Positions 42,246-51,755 are shown, counted from the stretch's first letter. The stretch is 64,000 nt of DNA from Variovorax sp. 679 (GCF_003952185.1 NZ_RXFS01000001.1:310001-374000); one strand, 5' to 3'. Made by a program: numbers and translations. Notes: generated from the letters alone by a model not told the origin.

Positions 42246-44282
42246 TCAGCCCGCCCCGGCGGGCGCGGGCGCCGAACGCGCGGCGGCCCACGCCATCACC
42301 TGGGGCAACGGCGCGGGCCGTGCCAGGTGATAGCCCTGCACCAGTCCGCAACCCAGCCCGCGCAGCACATCGAGCTCGGCCTGCGTCTCCACCCCTTCGG
42401 CGACCACCTGGACGCCCAGCGAGTGGCCGAGCTGGACGATGGCATCCACCAGCACCTCGTTGCCCGGCGAGGACGACAGGTCGAGGATGAAGCTGCGGTC
42501 GATCTTCACCTGCCGCACGTACTCGCTGCGCAGCGACGCCAGCGACGAGAAGCCCACGCCGAAGTCGTCGACCACGATCACCACGCCCGCGGCCGAGAGC
42601 GCGCTCAGCCGGCCGCGCGTGGCATGGGTGTCGAGCGCCACCTCTTCCGTGATCTCGATCTGCAGGCGGCGCGGCGCGACGCCGCGTACCTTCAGCATGC
42701 CAAGCACGATGTCGTCCACCGCCAGCTGCGCCATCTCGCGCGGCGAGACATTGACCGCCACCGGCACGCCCGCCAGGCTCGAGCCTGCCGCCTCCAGCTG
42801 GCGCATGCCCCGGCAGACCTCGTCGACCAGATGCCGCAGCAGCGGCTCGGCCACGCCGGTGCTCGCGGCCGCATGGATCACTTCTTCCGGCGCGATATGT
42901 CCGTGGCGCGGGTGGTTCCAGCGCATCAGCGCCTCGAGGCTGTGGACCTCGCTGCCGTCGCTGGTCATGATCGGCTGGTACCACACGCCGATGTCGCGCG
43001 TCTCGATGGCATGGAGCAGGTCGCGCTCCACGTCCCGGCGCGTCGCGAGCCGCTGGTTGAGTCCCTTGTCGAAGACCTGGTAGCGGTTGCGCCCGGTGCG
43101 CTTGGCCTCGTGCAGGGCCTCGTCGGCAAAGCTGAGCATGTCGGCGATCTCGGCCTCGCCCGAGGCAGAGATGGAGATGCCGATGCTCACGCCCAGGTGG
43201 CCGCCGTAGTGCGCCGTGGCGAAGGAGATCGAGCGGATCAGCGTCTGCGCGATCGCGGCGGGCGCGTACCGCTCGTCGCGCAGGCAATAGAGCACCGCAA
43301 ACTCGTCGCCGCCCCAGCGGCCCAGCACGGCCTGCATCTCGGCGGTCTCGCGCCGCAGCCAGCCGGCCACGTCCTGCAGCACGCGGTCGCCGACCTTGTG
43401 GCCGAAGGCGTCGTTCACCGCCTTGAAGCCGTCCAGGTCCAGCAGCAGCAGGCCGTACTGGCGGCCGTCGGGCTCGGTGATATGCAGCGTCGCTGCTTCG
43501 GTGAAGCCTTCGCGGTTGAGCAGGCCGGTGAGCGAGTCGTGCGAGGCCCGGAAAGCCAGCTGCTGCGCGGCATCGAGCGACTTCGCATGCGCCATCCGCA
43601 GCTGGGCGGCCATCGCGGTGGCTGCATTGCGGATGCGGCTTCCCTCGCGGAAAGTCCTGTCGCTGTGCAGCGCGCCACGCACCAGCGCCGCGAGGTACAG
43701 CAGCACCATCGCCGCCAGGCTCAGGTTGTCGAAGCCGCCCGCGAAGGCGAGGCTGCCCGCCACCGACAGCAGCGCCGGCACGATGAAGCTGACCGGCACG
43801 AACACATACGCGATGCCGTAGGTGACGGAGCCCGCGCAAATGCCGCACACCACCGTCAGGTAGAACACCGCCTGGGGCGAGGAGTAGCCGTCGCAAAGCA
43901 GCGGGACGAGCGCCCAGACGCAGCCCGACACTCCGGCCATGACCGCGGCGGCCCGCAAGTGCCACTCGACGGGGCGCCCCTTCGACGAAGTCGCGACACC
44001 GCTTTCGGGCACGACCCCGGGCCACGGCGCGAACGGCCAGCGGCTGACGTAGCTGCGCACCCCGTTCACCACGAGCGACAGAAGCAGCCAGCTGAGCCCT
44101 TCGAAGGCGCGGCCGGCGTGGAACGCGACCAGCGCCGCGGTGCAGCTCAGCACCACGTTGATGGGAATGGCCGACAGCACGGTGCGGCGCACCGCCACCA
44201 TCTGGTCGGTGCGCACCATGCGCGACAGCACCTCATCGTCGACGGACTCGGTGAGCGGAGTTGCGGGCGCGCTGGGAATCAT
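42246..44282 (-). CDS. Membrane diguanylate cyclase/phosphodiesterase (GGDEF-EAL)
   Basis: 678 residues. The first 230 residues hold about six membrane helices. A GGDEF domain follows, with an intact GGDEF motif at residues 324-328 inside GRWGGDEFAV. Then comes an EAL domain with an intact EAL at 450-452 (SLEALMRW), DDFGVGFSSL and the QGYHLARP end. Both catalytic signatures look competent, so the protein could make or degrade cyclic di-GMP. The membrane part resembles no named sensor. It converges on the M20 gene with six bases between stops. Confidence 0.92.
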   Translation of the reverse strand: MIPSAPATPLTESVDDEVLSRMVRTDQMVAVRRTVLSAIPINVVLSCTAALVAFHAGRAFEGLSWLLLSLVVNGVRSYVSRWPFAPWPGVVPESGVATSSKGRPVEWHLRAAAVMAGVSGCVWALVPLLCDGYSSPQAVFYLTVVCGICAGSVTYGIAYVFVPVSFIVPALLSVAGSLAFAGGFDNLSLAAMVLLYLAALVRGALHSDRTFREGSRIRNAATAMAAQLRMAHAKSLDAAQQLAFRASHDSLTGLLNREGFTEAATLHITEPDGRQYGLLLLDLDGFKAVNDAFGHKVGDRVLQDVAGWLRRETAEMQAVLGRWGGDEFAVLYCLRDERYAPAAIAQTLIRSISFATAHYGGHLGVSIGISISASGEAEIADMLSFADEALHEAKRTGRNRYQVFDKGLNQRLATRRDVERDLLHAIETRDIGVWYQPIMTSDGSEVHSLEALMRWNHPRHGHIAPEEVIHAAASTGVAEPLLRHLVDEVCRGMRQLEAAGSSLAGVPVAVNVSPREMAQLAVDDIVLGMLKVRGVAPRRLQIEITEEVALDTHATRGRLSALSAAGVVIVVDDFGVGFSSLASLRSEYVRQVKIDRSFILDLSSSPGNEVLVDAIVQLGHSLGVQVVAEGVETQAELDVLRGLGCGLVQGYHLARPAPLPQVMAWAAARSAPAPAGAG
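42249..42264. terminator. Hairpin at convergent gene ends
   Basis: GCCCGC (42249-42254) pairs with GCGGGC (42259-42264), loop CCCG, within the last codons of the GGDEF-EAL gene and just past the M20 stop. It may end the allantoin operon transcript; no T-run. Confidence 0.35.
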
Positions 44283-44366
44283 GGAAGGCGCACAGTTTAT
44301 AGAGGGCGCGCCTCCCCGGCCGGCAAGCCAGCCGTCATCTTTTCGATGGGCATGAAAACAACGAAC

Positions 44367-44394
44367 TTTCGTTTCAATTTCATAGATCCGTCAT
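44367..44394 (+). promoter_or_regulatory. Three hexamers at 11-base spacing (PHO-box-like)
   Basis: TTTCGT (44367), TTTCAT (44378) and CGTCAT (44389) recur every 11 bases, the spacing of PhoB repeats, whose unit is CTGTCAT. They precede a PHP-domain lipoprotein gene. The match is partial. Confidence 0.3.
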
Positions 44395-44427
44395 GACACC
44401 CTTCCAGACTCGGCGGCTTTCCCGGAC

Positions 44428-44456
44428 ACGCGCACTTCAGGTGCGCGTCATTTTTT
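44428..44456 (+). terminator. Intrinsic terminator upstream of the PHP lipoprotein gene
   Basis: ACGCGCAC (44428-44435) and GTGCGCGT (44441-44448) form a perfect eight-pair stem with loop TTCAG, followed by CA and six T residues. It points in the plus direction, nine bases before the start at 44465. This makes it either a leader attenuator or the end of a short upstream transcript. Confidence 0.7.
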
Positions 44457-44464
44457 CGACCGCC

Positions 44465-46174
44465 ATGTCCATCCTTCCGATCATTCACTCGACTCCCCTC
44501 CCGTTCCGCCGCTCGCTGTTCTCCACCCTTGCCGTCGGCACGCTCATGCTGGCCGGCTGCGGCGGCGGAGGCTCCAGCGGCCCGGCCTTCTTCCCCGTGG
44601 CAACCGGCACTCCGCCGGCCGTCGCCCCAGCCCCCGCACCTGCTCCCGCCGCCGATCCCGGGCCGTCAGCACCGGCCGGCCGCTGGACAGTGGGCGACCT
44701 GCACATCCACACGATGCAGTCGGACGACACGCAGCAGATCTCCACGCTCGACCAGGTGCTGGCCAAGGCCTTCGACCAGTTCGGCCTCGACTGGGCCGCG
44801 CTGTCCGACCACCTGCGCCTTTCCTCCTATGACAACAACGGCAACAAGCTGGCGGTGCAGATTCCGTTCTCGGAAGGCATGGCCAAGTACCAGGTGCCGC
44901 GCATCAAGGCGCTGCAGGCCGGCGGCAAGTACGCGAACAAGACGATCTTCGCGTCCTTCGAATGGGACATGCCCTCGCACGACCACGGCAACGTCGGCAT
45001 CCTGACCGACAACCCCATGTCGGACGCCGCGCTCAAGGCCGCGAACCAGTTCGAATACCTCTTCACCAACCGCGACCCCGCGCTGTTCCCCGCCGCCGAC
45101 GTCGCCGCCTGGGGCCCGAAGGCCGGCACCGGCTACAACACGCATGCCGAAACGCTGGCCGCGATCGCCTGGCTCAAGAAGAACTACCCCGACACCAGCT
45201 ATCTGCAGATCAACCACCCGTCGCGCAACCCCGGCAAATACACGATCGCCCAGCTGCGCGAGATGAACGACCTCGCGCCGAACATCGTGTTCTCGCTCGA
45301 AGGCATGGTCGGCAACCAGATGGAACCCGACCGCGGCGGCTACAACAGCGCCTACATCGCGGCCAACCTGCCCAATCGCACCTATGGCGGCGTCGACTAC
45401 CTCGTTGCCAAGCTCGGCGGCACCTGGGATTCGCTGCTGTCCGAAGGCCGCCGCATCTGGAACGTGGCCGACTCCGACTACCACTTCACCACTTCGCAGG
45501 GACAGTACAGCAGCGGCTACGCGCCGGGCGAGTACGCGAAGAATCACCTGTGGGGCGACATCAAGGATCCAAAGTCGCTGCTCGCGGCAATGCGCACCGG
45601 CAAGCTCTTCGCGGTGAACGGCGGCCTGATCGACGCGCTCGACTTCAAGGTGCAGAGCGCCAAGGGCGCAGGCGAGATGGGCTCGGAAGTGGCGGCCAGG
45701 ACGGGCGAAGACCTGAAGATCACCATCCGCTTCAAGAGCCCCGAGCGCAACAACTTCGAATACCAGCTCGGCAGCGGCCTCTTCGCCAACGTGAAGCCGG
45801 TGGTCGACCACATCGACCTGATCGTGGGCGACGTGACCGGGCCCGAGCTCCCAGGCACGCCGGGCTATTCGCGCGACACCAACCCGTCGACGCGCGTGCT
45901 CAAGCGCTTCACACGCAGCGACTGGAAGCTCGATGCCGACGGCTACTTCGCAGTGAGCTACACGGTGAAGGCCGGCAACAACCAGTACTTCCGCCTGCGC
46001 GGCACCAACCTGGGAACCGACGTGCCCAACGAAACCGCCGCCGGCGAGCCGCTGCCCGACGCGCAGACCACCGGCACCGACAACGTGGCGCGCTTCAACG
46101 CGATCAACGCACGCAACTACAGCGACCTCTGGTTCTACTCGAACCCGGTTTTCGTGAAGGTCGCGGCGCAGTAA
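44465..46174 (+). CDS. PHP-domain lipoprotein (putative phosphoesterase)
   Basis: 569 residues from 44465, chosen because the in-frame ATG at 44393 lies before a strong terminator. Lipobox LMLAGC at Cys32, then a Gly- and Pro/Ala-rich spacer to residue 72. DLHIHT (78-83) is the first metal motif of the PHP fold; SDHLR, EWDM.SHDHGN and DSDYHF supply other histidines and acids. Members hydrolyse phosphodiesters or phosphomonoesters. A C-terminal beta domain (about residues 395-569) is of unknown role. It would sit outside the cytoplasm. No ribosome site is strong. Confidence 0.8.
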   Translation: MSILPIIHSTPLPFRRSLFSTLAVGTLMLAGCGGGGSSGPAFFPVATGTPPAVAPAPAPAPAADPGPSAPAGRWTVGDLHIHTMQSDDTQQISTLDQVLAKAFDQFGLDWAALSDHLRLSSYDNNGNKLAVQIPFSEGMAKYQVPRIKALQAGGKYANKTIFASFEWDMPSHDHGNVGILTDNPMSDAALKAANQFEYLFTNRDPALFPAADVAAWGPKAGTGYNTHAETLAAIAWLKKNYPDTSYLQINHPSRNPGKYTIAQLREMNDLAPNIVFSLEGMVGNQMEPDRGGYNSAYIAANLPNRTYGGVDYLVAKLGGTWDSLLSEGRRIWNVADSDYHFTTSQGQYSSGYAPGEYAKNHLWGDIKDPKSLLAAMRTGKLFAVNGGLIDALDFKVQSAKGAGEMGSEVAARTGEDLKITIRFKSPERNNFEYQLGSGLFANVKPVVDHIDLIVGDVTGPELPGTPGYSRDTNPSTRVLKRFTRSDWKLDADGYFAVSYTVKAGNNQYFRLRGTNLGTDVPNETAAGEPLPDAQTTGTDNVARFNAINARNYSDLWFYSNPVFVKVAAQ

Positions 46175-46185
46175 GTAGCGGCCGG

Positions 46186-46216
46186 CACCCGCACCGGGGT
46201 TGCCCCGGTGCGGGTG
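46186..46216. terminator. Strong bidirectional terminator
   Basis: CACCCGCACCGGGG (46186-46199) and its perfect complement (46203-46216) form a 14-pair stem around TTG, between the convergent PHP lipoprotein and DUF4440-like genes. A short T-containing tail follows on the plus strand. Confidence 0.8.
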
Positions 46217-46229
46217 TCTTCAATGCCGG

Positions 46230-46715
46230 TCAGCTCTTCGGCGCGGGCGCCTCGGGCATCGCCGAGGAGTGGTGATGCGCGATCAGCCACTGGCCGTTCA
46301 CCCACTCGTAGACGTAGGTGTAGCGCGCATGCACGGTGCCGCCGTCCTTGAAGCGGAAGGTGTAGGTGCCGACGTCCTGCGCCACGTTGCAGCCGATCTT
46401 GACGATGCGCTTGTCGATCTTTCCCTGCGGCTCGCTCTTGAGGAACTTGACGAAGTAGTCGCGGATTTCCGCCGGGTTGGTGCGCGGCTGGTTCGACACG
46501 GTCGGCAGCAGCACGCCGTCGGGTGCGTAGTTGGCCACCACCTTGTCGGGGTCCAGCGTGCGCAGCGAGTTGTTCCAGCGGTCGAACAGCGCGGCCACCT
46601 GCGCCTGGTCCGTCGGCGCGCAGGCGACCGAACCCGCCCCCTGTGCCAGCGCACCGGTGGCAAGAGCGAGAGAAACAATGCCGAGGGCGGCGCTGGCGGC
46701 GAGACTTGTCTTCAC
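46230..46715 (-). CDS. Secreted SgcJ/DUF4440-like (NTF2-fold) protein
   Basis: 161 residues. Signal peptide to about residue 24 (ALATGALAQ). The mature part is a single NTF2-like domain with the pattern QVAALFDRWNNSLRTLDPDKVVANYAPDGVLLPT near the start and WLIAHHHSSAMP at the end, as in SgcJ/EcaC and CaMKII-association-domain proteins. Function unknown; the pocket often binds small ligands. It is transcribed away from the two-component genes and converges on the PHP lipoprotein gene. Confidence 0.8.
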   Translation of the reverse strand: MKTSLAASAALGIVSLALATGALAQGAGSVACAPTDQAQVAALFDRWNNSLRTLDPDKVVANYAPDGVLLPTVSNQPRTNPAEIRDYFVKFLKSEPQGKIDKRIVKIGCNVAQDVGTYTFRFKDGGTVHARYTYVYEWVNGQWLIAHHHSSAMPEAPAPKS

Positions 46716-46898
46716 GGAGATTCCTTGCTTTGAAAGTAGTTGCGGAACACCGGTGTCGGCCGGTGCTGCACCGCATTCGCGAGGCAGGAATCAAGTCTCC
46801 GGCGCAAGGATGAACAGCACCCGTGCGCAGCGATGAACGCGAGTTGAAGCGCAGATGAACAACGGATTAACGCCCGCCCCCCGGCAAGGCCTGAGCGC

Positions 46899-47585
46899 TC
46901 AGTCTTCCCGCGCGTCGAGCCGGTAGCCGAAGCCGCGCACGGTCTTGAGCAGGGCGAGCGCATGGCCCTCGTCGATCTTGGCCCGCAGGCGGCGCACGTA
47001 GACGTCGACCACGTTGGTCAACGGATCCTCGTTGGTGCCCCACACGTTCGAGAGGATGCGTTCGCGGCTGTACACGCGCCCCGGCGCGCTCATCAGCAGC
47101 TCCAGGAAGGCCAGCTCCTTCGCCGTCAGCGCAATCGGCTGCCCCGCCCGCGTGACCTGCATGCGCTCGCGGTCCAGCACCAGGTCGGCCACCTGCAGGC
47201 TGGTCGCCTTCACACGCTGCTCGCGTCCGCGCCGCAGCAGCGCCTCGATGCGCGCGAGCAGCTCCTCGAACGCGAAGGGCTTGGTGAGGTAGTCGTCCGC
47301 CCCGAGCCGCAGGCCGTTGACCTTGTCTTCCAGCGAGCTCATCGCCGTGAGCATCAGCACGGGCACGTGATGGCCTTCGGCGCGCATCGTCTGGCACAGC
47401 TCCAGGCCGCTGAGGCCGGGCAGCATCAGGTCGAGGATGAGCAGCGCCGGCTCGCCGCCGCGCGCCATCGCCAGGCCGTCGGTGCCGGTGCGGGCCAGCT
47501 GCACGCCGTAGCCTTCGGCGCGCAGGCCGCGCTGCAGGAAATCGGCCACGCGCGGATCGTCTTCGACCACGAGGATGTTGTTCAT
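46899..47585 (-). CDS. OmpR-family response regulator
   Basis: 228 residues. Receiver domain with Glu8/Asp9/Asp10 acidic pocket, phospho-acceptor Asp52 (LLILDLMLPG) and Lys in LTKPF. A winged-helix output domain follows (LTAKELAFLELLMSAPGRVYSRE, VDVYVRRLRAKID). The ATG at 47585 overlaps the stop of the kinase gene by four bases, so the pair is co-translated and cognate. Target genes are unknown. Confidence 0.95.
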   Translation of the reverse strand: MNNILVVEDDPRVADFLQRGLRAEGYGVQLARTGTDGLAMARGGEPALLILDLMLPGLSGLELCQTMRAEGHHVPVLMLTAMSSLEDKVNGLRLGADDYLTKPFAFEELLARIEALLRRGREQRVKATSLQVADLVLDRERMQVTRAGQPIALTAKELAFLELLMSAPGRVYSRERILSNVWGTNEDPLTNVVDVYVRRLRAKIDEGHALALLKTVRGFGYRLDARED

Positions 47586-49237
47586 GCGGCCTCCGGCGTC
47601 GCTGAAAGAACGGCACCGTCGCTGCGGGGCAGCCGGATGCGAACCGTGGTGCCGACCGACGGCTCGCTGTCGATGTCGATGCGGCCCTCGTGCGCAGCGA
47701 CGATGGCCTGCGCGATCGACAGGCCGATGCCCGTGCCCTCGACCCGGTGCGCCCGCGCACGCTGCCCGCGCGTGAAGCGCTGGAACACCGTGGGCAGCTC
47801 GTCGGCATCGATGCCGATGCCCTTGTCGCGCACCGCGATCTCCACGCATCCGTCGTCGAGTTCGCGACAGCCGATCCTGACCTCTCCGCCGGCATGCGAA
47901 TAGCGCACCGCGTTATCGAGCACGATGACCAGCGCCTGTCGCAGCCGGTCGGCATCGGCATGAACGTGCAGCACGCCCGGCTGCGCGTCCTGCGGGGTGT
48001 CCAGGCGCACGCCCACGCCGTGCAGCGCGCCCAGCGCCTCGGCCTGCTCCGTGGCGTCGCCCACCAGCAGGCCGAGGTCGACCCGCCCCTGCCGCATGAC
48101 GAGCTGGTCGGCCTCGGCGCGCGCAATCAGCATCAGGTCGTCGATCACGCGCGCGAGCTGCTCCACACCGCCGACGATGCGCGACAGCGTCAGCTTGTAT
48201 TCGGCCAGCGGCTTGTCGGCGCCGCGCAGCGCGATCTCGGCTTCGCCGCGGATGGCGGTGGCCGGCGTGCGCAGCTCGTGGCTCAGGTCGGCGAACAGCT
48301 GGCGGCGGCGCTGGTCGATGTTCTGCAACGTGACGTGAGCGGTCTGCAGCTCGGCCGTTCGAGCGTCCACCGCTTCCTCCAGCTTGTGCCGGGCCGCCTC
48401 CGCATCGCTCCTGCGCTGCTGCAGTTCGGCGGCCATCGCGTTGAAATGCTCCGCAACCTGGCCGAACTCGTCGCCCGAGCCGACCGCCATGCGATGGTCC
48501 ATGCGGCCCGCCTGCAGGGCCTGCGTGCCGGTCAGCAGTCCGGCGATGGGCGCCTGCAGCCGCCGGTTCAGCCGAATGGCGAGCAACACCGCGGCGGCCA
48601 GGGTCAGCACCGCGAGGCCGATGGCCTGCAGGCGCAGCACCTCCAGGGCACTCTCGGTGGCCAGCCGCGCGGCCGGCACCGCCTGCTTCTGGCGCTCGAT
48701 CGCACCGTTGACGAGTTCGCGCAGGTCGCGCCCGCGCGTCACGTCGAACACCTGGTTGATCTGCTGCCACACCGAGGAAAATTCCGCCCCCTGCTCCAGC
48801 GGCGCGAGCTGCAGCAGACGGGCCTGCACCTCGGCGATGTTGGCGTCGAGCAGGTCGATGCTGGATGCGAGATGAGTCACGGCTTCGGGAATCGGCGTGC
48901 CTCGTATCGAGTTCACCGTGGTCCACCAGGCCAGGTCGCGCTGCGTCAGCTCCCGCAGACTGGCCGCGCTGGAACGCATGCCTGCCAGCCAGCGGTCGCG
49001 TGCCTCGATGGGCGCGTCGCCGTTCATCAGCCGCAACGAGGCCCAGACCCGCAACCGCTGCTTGTTGGCGGAAAGCTCCAGCAGGTCGGACTGGATGTCG
49101 CTCGCCAGCCGGCTGTGCTGCGCGTAGAAATTGACGCGCTGGGAGCCGAGATAGATGAACACGGCCTGCACGCAGACCAGCGCGACGAGCGCCGCGAAGG
49201 CCAGCGAAAGCCGCGAGCGGAACTTGATTGAAGGCAT
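47582..49237 (-). CDS. Sensor histidine kinase, partner of the OmpR-type regulator
   Basis: 551 residues from 49237. Membrane helix at about 10-30, a mostly helical periplasmic region of about 170 residues, second helix near 205-225, HAMP, a coiled-coil linker (about 265-310), then HisKA with phospho-acceptor His320 (LSHELRTPAT) and a HATPase domain with DNAVRYSH, DKGIGI and GTGIGLSI. All catalytic motifs are intact. The helical sensor resembles chemoreceptor-like four-helix bundles; ligand unknown. Divergent from the LysR gene at 49367. Confidence 0.93.
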   Translation of the reverse strand: MPSIKFRSRLSLAFAALVALVCVQAVFIYLGSQRVNFYAQHSRLASDIQSDLLELSANKQRLRVWASLRLMNGDAPIEARDRWLAGMRSSAASLRELTQRDLAWWTTVNSIRGTPIPEAVTHLASSIDLLDANIAEVQARLLQLAPLEQGAEFSSVWQQINQVFDVTRGRDLRELVNGAIERQKQAVPAARLATESALEVLRLQAIGLAVLTLAAAVLLAIRLNRRLQAPIAGLLTGTQALQAGRMDHRMAVGSGDEFGQVAEHFNAMAAELQQRRSDAEAARHKLEEAVDARTAELQTAHVTLQNIDQRRRQLFADLSHELRTPATAIRGEAEIALRGADKPLAEYKLTLSRIVGGVEQLARVIDDLMLIARAEADQLVMRQGRVDLGLLVGDATEQAEALGALHGVGVRLDTPQDAQPGVLHVHADADRLRQALVIVLDNAVRYSHAGGEVRIGCRELDDGCVEIAVRDKGIGIDADELPTVFQRFTRGQRARAHRVEGTGIGLSIAQAIVAAHEGRIDIDSEPSVGTTVRIRLPRSDGAVLSATPEAA

Positions 49238-49366
49238 CGGTCGGGTCGAGGCGAACGCCTGCTTTGAAGGGTGCGAAGAATAGCCCATGCCTCCGTGCCA
49301 TCCGGAATTCATCGATTTCGTCGATGCTTGTTTGACCATGGCATCGATGTTTGCGATGCTCGCCGG

Positions 49367-50266
49367 ATGATCAGCGAACTCAAGACCTTCATCGCGGTGT
49401 GCAAGCTCGGCACCTTCGCGGCGGCCGGCGACCGCATCGGCCTCACGCAGTCGGCGGTGAGCAGCCAGATGAAGCGCCTCGAAGAGGCCCTGGGCTTCGA
49501 GCTCTTCGATCGCACCGGCCGCTCGGCCACGCTGAACGTGGCGGGGCAGACGACGCTGCCGCGCGCGGAAGAAATCTGCGCCCTCTTCGCCAGTCTCGGC
49601 GAGCTTCCCCAAGGCGATGCCGCGCAGGGCCTTCTTCGCATCGGCTCGATCGCCTCGTCACAGCCCACGCTGCTGGCACGCGCGCTCGAACAATTCCGCA
49701 AGTCCTTTCCGCTCGTGCGGGTGCATGTGTCGCCCGGTGTTTCGATGCGCCTGATGGACGAACTCGACGCCGGCAAGATCGATGCGGCCGTCATCATCCG
49801 CCCGCCCTTCGGCATGCCCGCTGACCTGACGTGGCAGCCGCTGGTGCAGGAGCCCTTCGTGCTGGCCGTGCCCAAGACCCTGCCCGCCACCCGGGACTGG
49901 CGCGCGCTACTCCAGGTGCAACCGTTTCTTCGCTACGACAGGGCGTCTTTCGGAGGGCGGATGGTCGAGGCCTTCCTTCGCCGCGAGGGGCTTTCGGTCA
50001 ACGACGCGATCGAGGTCGACGAGATCCCCGGGCTGATCCACCTAGCGTCACGCGGACTGGGCGTGGCGCTGGTGCCGATGGTCGAGGCTCATCTTCCGCT
50101 GCCGGAGGGCGTGCGCATCGTCACGCTCGGCGACGCCACCTTCCATCGAGAGATCGGCCTGCTTCAGCGCAAGCCCCAGGCCAGCCCGCCGATGGTCGCG
50201 CACTTCGCCCGATGCCTGCGCGACGCGGCCGAAACAGCGCCGAAGAAGCGCCGGCGCGCGACGTAG
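49367..50266 (+). CDS. LysR-family transcriptional regulator
   Basis: 299 residues. Winged helix in residues 1-60 (ELKTFIAVCKLGTFAAAGDRIG, SAVSSQMKRLEEALG) and an effector domain to the end. It is divergent from the histidine kinase gene and converges on terC. Inverted copies of GCATCGATG-like words occur in the 130-base gap upstream and could be its site. The target and ligand are unknown. Confidence 0.88.
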   Translation: MISELKTFIAVCKLGTFAAAGDRIGLTQSAVSSQMKRLEEALGFELFDRTGRSATLNVAGQTTLPRAEEICALFASLGELPQGDAAQGLLRIGSIASSQPTLLARALEQFRKSFPLVRVHVSPGVSMRLMDELDAGKIDAAVIIRPPFGMPADLTWQPLVQEPFVLAVPKTLPATRDWRALLQVQPFLRYDRASFGGRMVEAFLRREGLSVNDAIEVDEIPGLIHLASRGLGVALVPMVEAHLPLPEGVRIVTLGDATFHREIGLLQRKPQASPPMVAHFARCLRDAAETAPKKRRRAT

Positions 50267-50275
50267 GCTCGCGCC

Positions 50276-51025
50276 TCACTCGCCCGGTATGCGGGGCGGG
50301 TTCAGCTCCACGCGATGGGCCGCCTTCTTGCGCATGCGGATGTTGAGCATTTCCACGCTCAACGAGAAAGCCATCGCGAAATACACGTATCCCTTGGGCA
50401 CATGATGGTCGAAGCCCTCGGCGACGAGCACCACGCCCACGACCACCAGGAAGGACAGCGCCAGCATCTTGATGGTGGGATGGGCGGAGACGAAGCGGCC
50501 GATCGGGCCGGCGAACAGCATCATCAGCAGCACCGAGACGATCACCGCCGCGATCATGACGCGCACGTCGTCCACCATGCCCACGGCGGTGATGATCGAG
50601 TCGAGCGAGAACACCAGGTCGATGATCATGATCTGCAGGATCACCGATGAGAAGCTCGCCTTGGCCACGCTCTGCTTCTGCTCGTGCTCGCCCTCCAGCG
50701 ACTGGTGCACTTCGCTCGTGCTCTTCCAGATCAGGAACAGCCCGCCCAGGATGAGGATCAGGTCGCGGCCCGAGATCGCCTGGTTGAACACGGTGAAGAG
50801 CGGCGCCACGAGGCCGACGATCCACGCGAGCACCAGCAGCAGGCCGATGCGCATGAACATGGCCATGAAGAGGCCAATGCGCCGCGCGAACTCCCGCTGG
50901 GCCAGCGGCAGCTTGTCGACCAGGATCGAGATGAAGATGATGTTGTCGATCCCGAGGACCAGCTCCAGCGCGGTCAGAGTGGCGAAGGCGATCCAGACCT
51001 GGGGGTCGGTAAGAAGTTCGAGCAT
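50276..51025 (-). CDS. TerC-family membrane protein (possible Mn exporter)
   Basis: 249 residues, seven hydrophobic segments. Family motifs LELVLGIDNIIFIS in helix 1 and IIDLVFSLDSIITAVG in the middle carry the paired acidic residues thought to bind metal. TerC/Alx/YgdQ proteins are linked to manganese export and to metalation of secreted proteins. A gap of about 130 bases precedes it; I could not find yybP-ykoY riboswitch signatures there. Confidence 0.88.
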   Translation of the reverse strand: MLELLTDPQVWIAFATLTALELVLGIDNIIFISILVDKLPLAQREFARRIGLFMAMFMRIGLLLVLAWIVGLVAPLFTVFNQAISGRDLILILGGLFLIWKSTSEVHQSLEGEHEQKQSVAKASFSSVILQIMIIDLVFSLDSIITAVGMVDDVRVMIAAVIVSVLLMMLFAGPIGRFVSAHPTIKMLALSFLVVVGVVLVAEGFDHHVPKGYVYFAMAFSLSVEMLNIRMRKKAAHRVELNPPRIPGE

Positions 51026-51118
51026 GGGCGCGGCTGTGTTGCGTCAACGCGCGGTCGGCGACCGCGGCGGGCGAGCGCATCTTAAAGGTGGGCGCGCGCG
51101 GAACGCCAGCGCCCCCTC

Positions 51119-51142
51119 GGCCCATGGGCCCATGGGCCCATG
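51119..51142. repeat. Three tandem copies of GGCCCATG
   Basis: Perfect eight-base unit repeated at 51119, 51127 and 51135, just downstream of the VOC gene and upstream of terC. Because GGCCCATG and its flanks are palindromic (CATGGGCCCATG), the run can also fold. A slippage-prone microsatellite is the simplest reading. Confidence 0.7.
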
Positions 51143-51155
51143 AGCGGTTACTCGC

Positions 51156-51587
51156 TCAGCGGGCGAAGAGCGAATCCAGGTTCGCGAACGACTTCATCTC
51201 GATGGCGTTGCCGGAAGGATCCATGAAGAACATCGTCGCCTGCTCTCCGGGCTCGCCCTTGAAGCGGATGTACGGCTCGATGACGAATTCGGTGCCGCGC
51301 GCCACGAGCTTGTCGGCCATGGCCTGCCATTGCGCCATGGGGACGATCGCGCCGAAGTGGCGCACCGGTACGTCGTGGCCGTCGACCGGGCTGCTCTGGC
51401 GATGCCCGCATTCTTCGGGCGCCAGGTGCGCCACGATCTGGTGGCCGTAGAAATCGAAGTCGACCCATTCGGGCGCGCTGCGGCCCTCGGGGCATCCCAG
51501 CAGGCCGCCGTAGAAGGCGCGCGCCTCGGCGATGTCGCGCACGGGGAACGCGAGGTGAAAGGGAATGCGGGGGGTTGCGTTGCTCAT
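51156..51587 (-). CDS. VOC-family (glyoxalase/bleomycin resistance-like) protein
   Basis: 143 residues from 51587 (51599 and 51635 are in-frame alternatives). Two beta-alpha-beta-beta-beta modules: [23 protein letters not shown], and a second beginning near residue 65 and ending in [16 protein letters not shown]. His, His and Glu at the usual strand positions could bind a metal. Members range from dioxygenases to lyases, and this stand-alone gene has no pathway context, so the reaction is unknown. Confidence 0.8.
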   Translation of the reverse strand: MSNATPRIPFHLAFPVRDIAEARAFYGGLLGCPEGRSAPEWVDFDFYGHQIVAHLAPEECGHRQSSPVDGHDVPVRHFGAIVPMAQWQAMADKLVARGTEFVIEPYIRFKGEPGEQATMFFMDPSGNAIEMKSFANLDSLFAR

Positions 51588-51755
51588 GAAGCTTTCCATC
51601 AGGGGCAGGGATGGATGCGACTTTAGGCAGCGCATTTCACAATCGAAAGCGATATATTTTTCCGCTGAGCAACACGGATTTCGATCAATCGATCACTTGA
51701 TTCGATGCGAGGCAGCTGCCGGGCAGGCCGGCGCCAACGCCCCGCCACGGCAACC

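Noticed and set aside
51026..51155. Possible Mn-sensing yybP-ykoY riboswitch before terC
   Set aside because: The gap is only about 130 bases and the conserved loop sequences were not found by eye.
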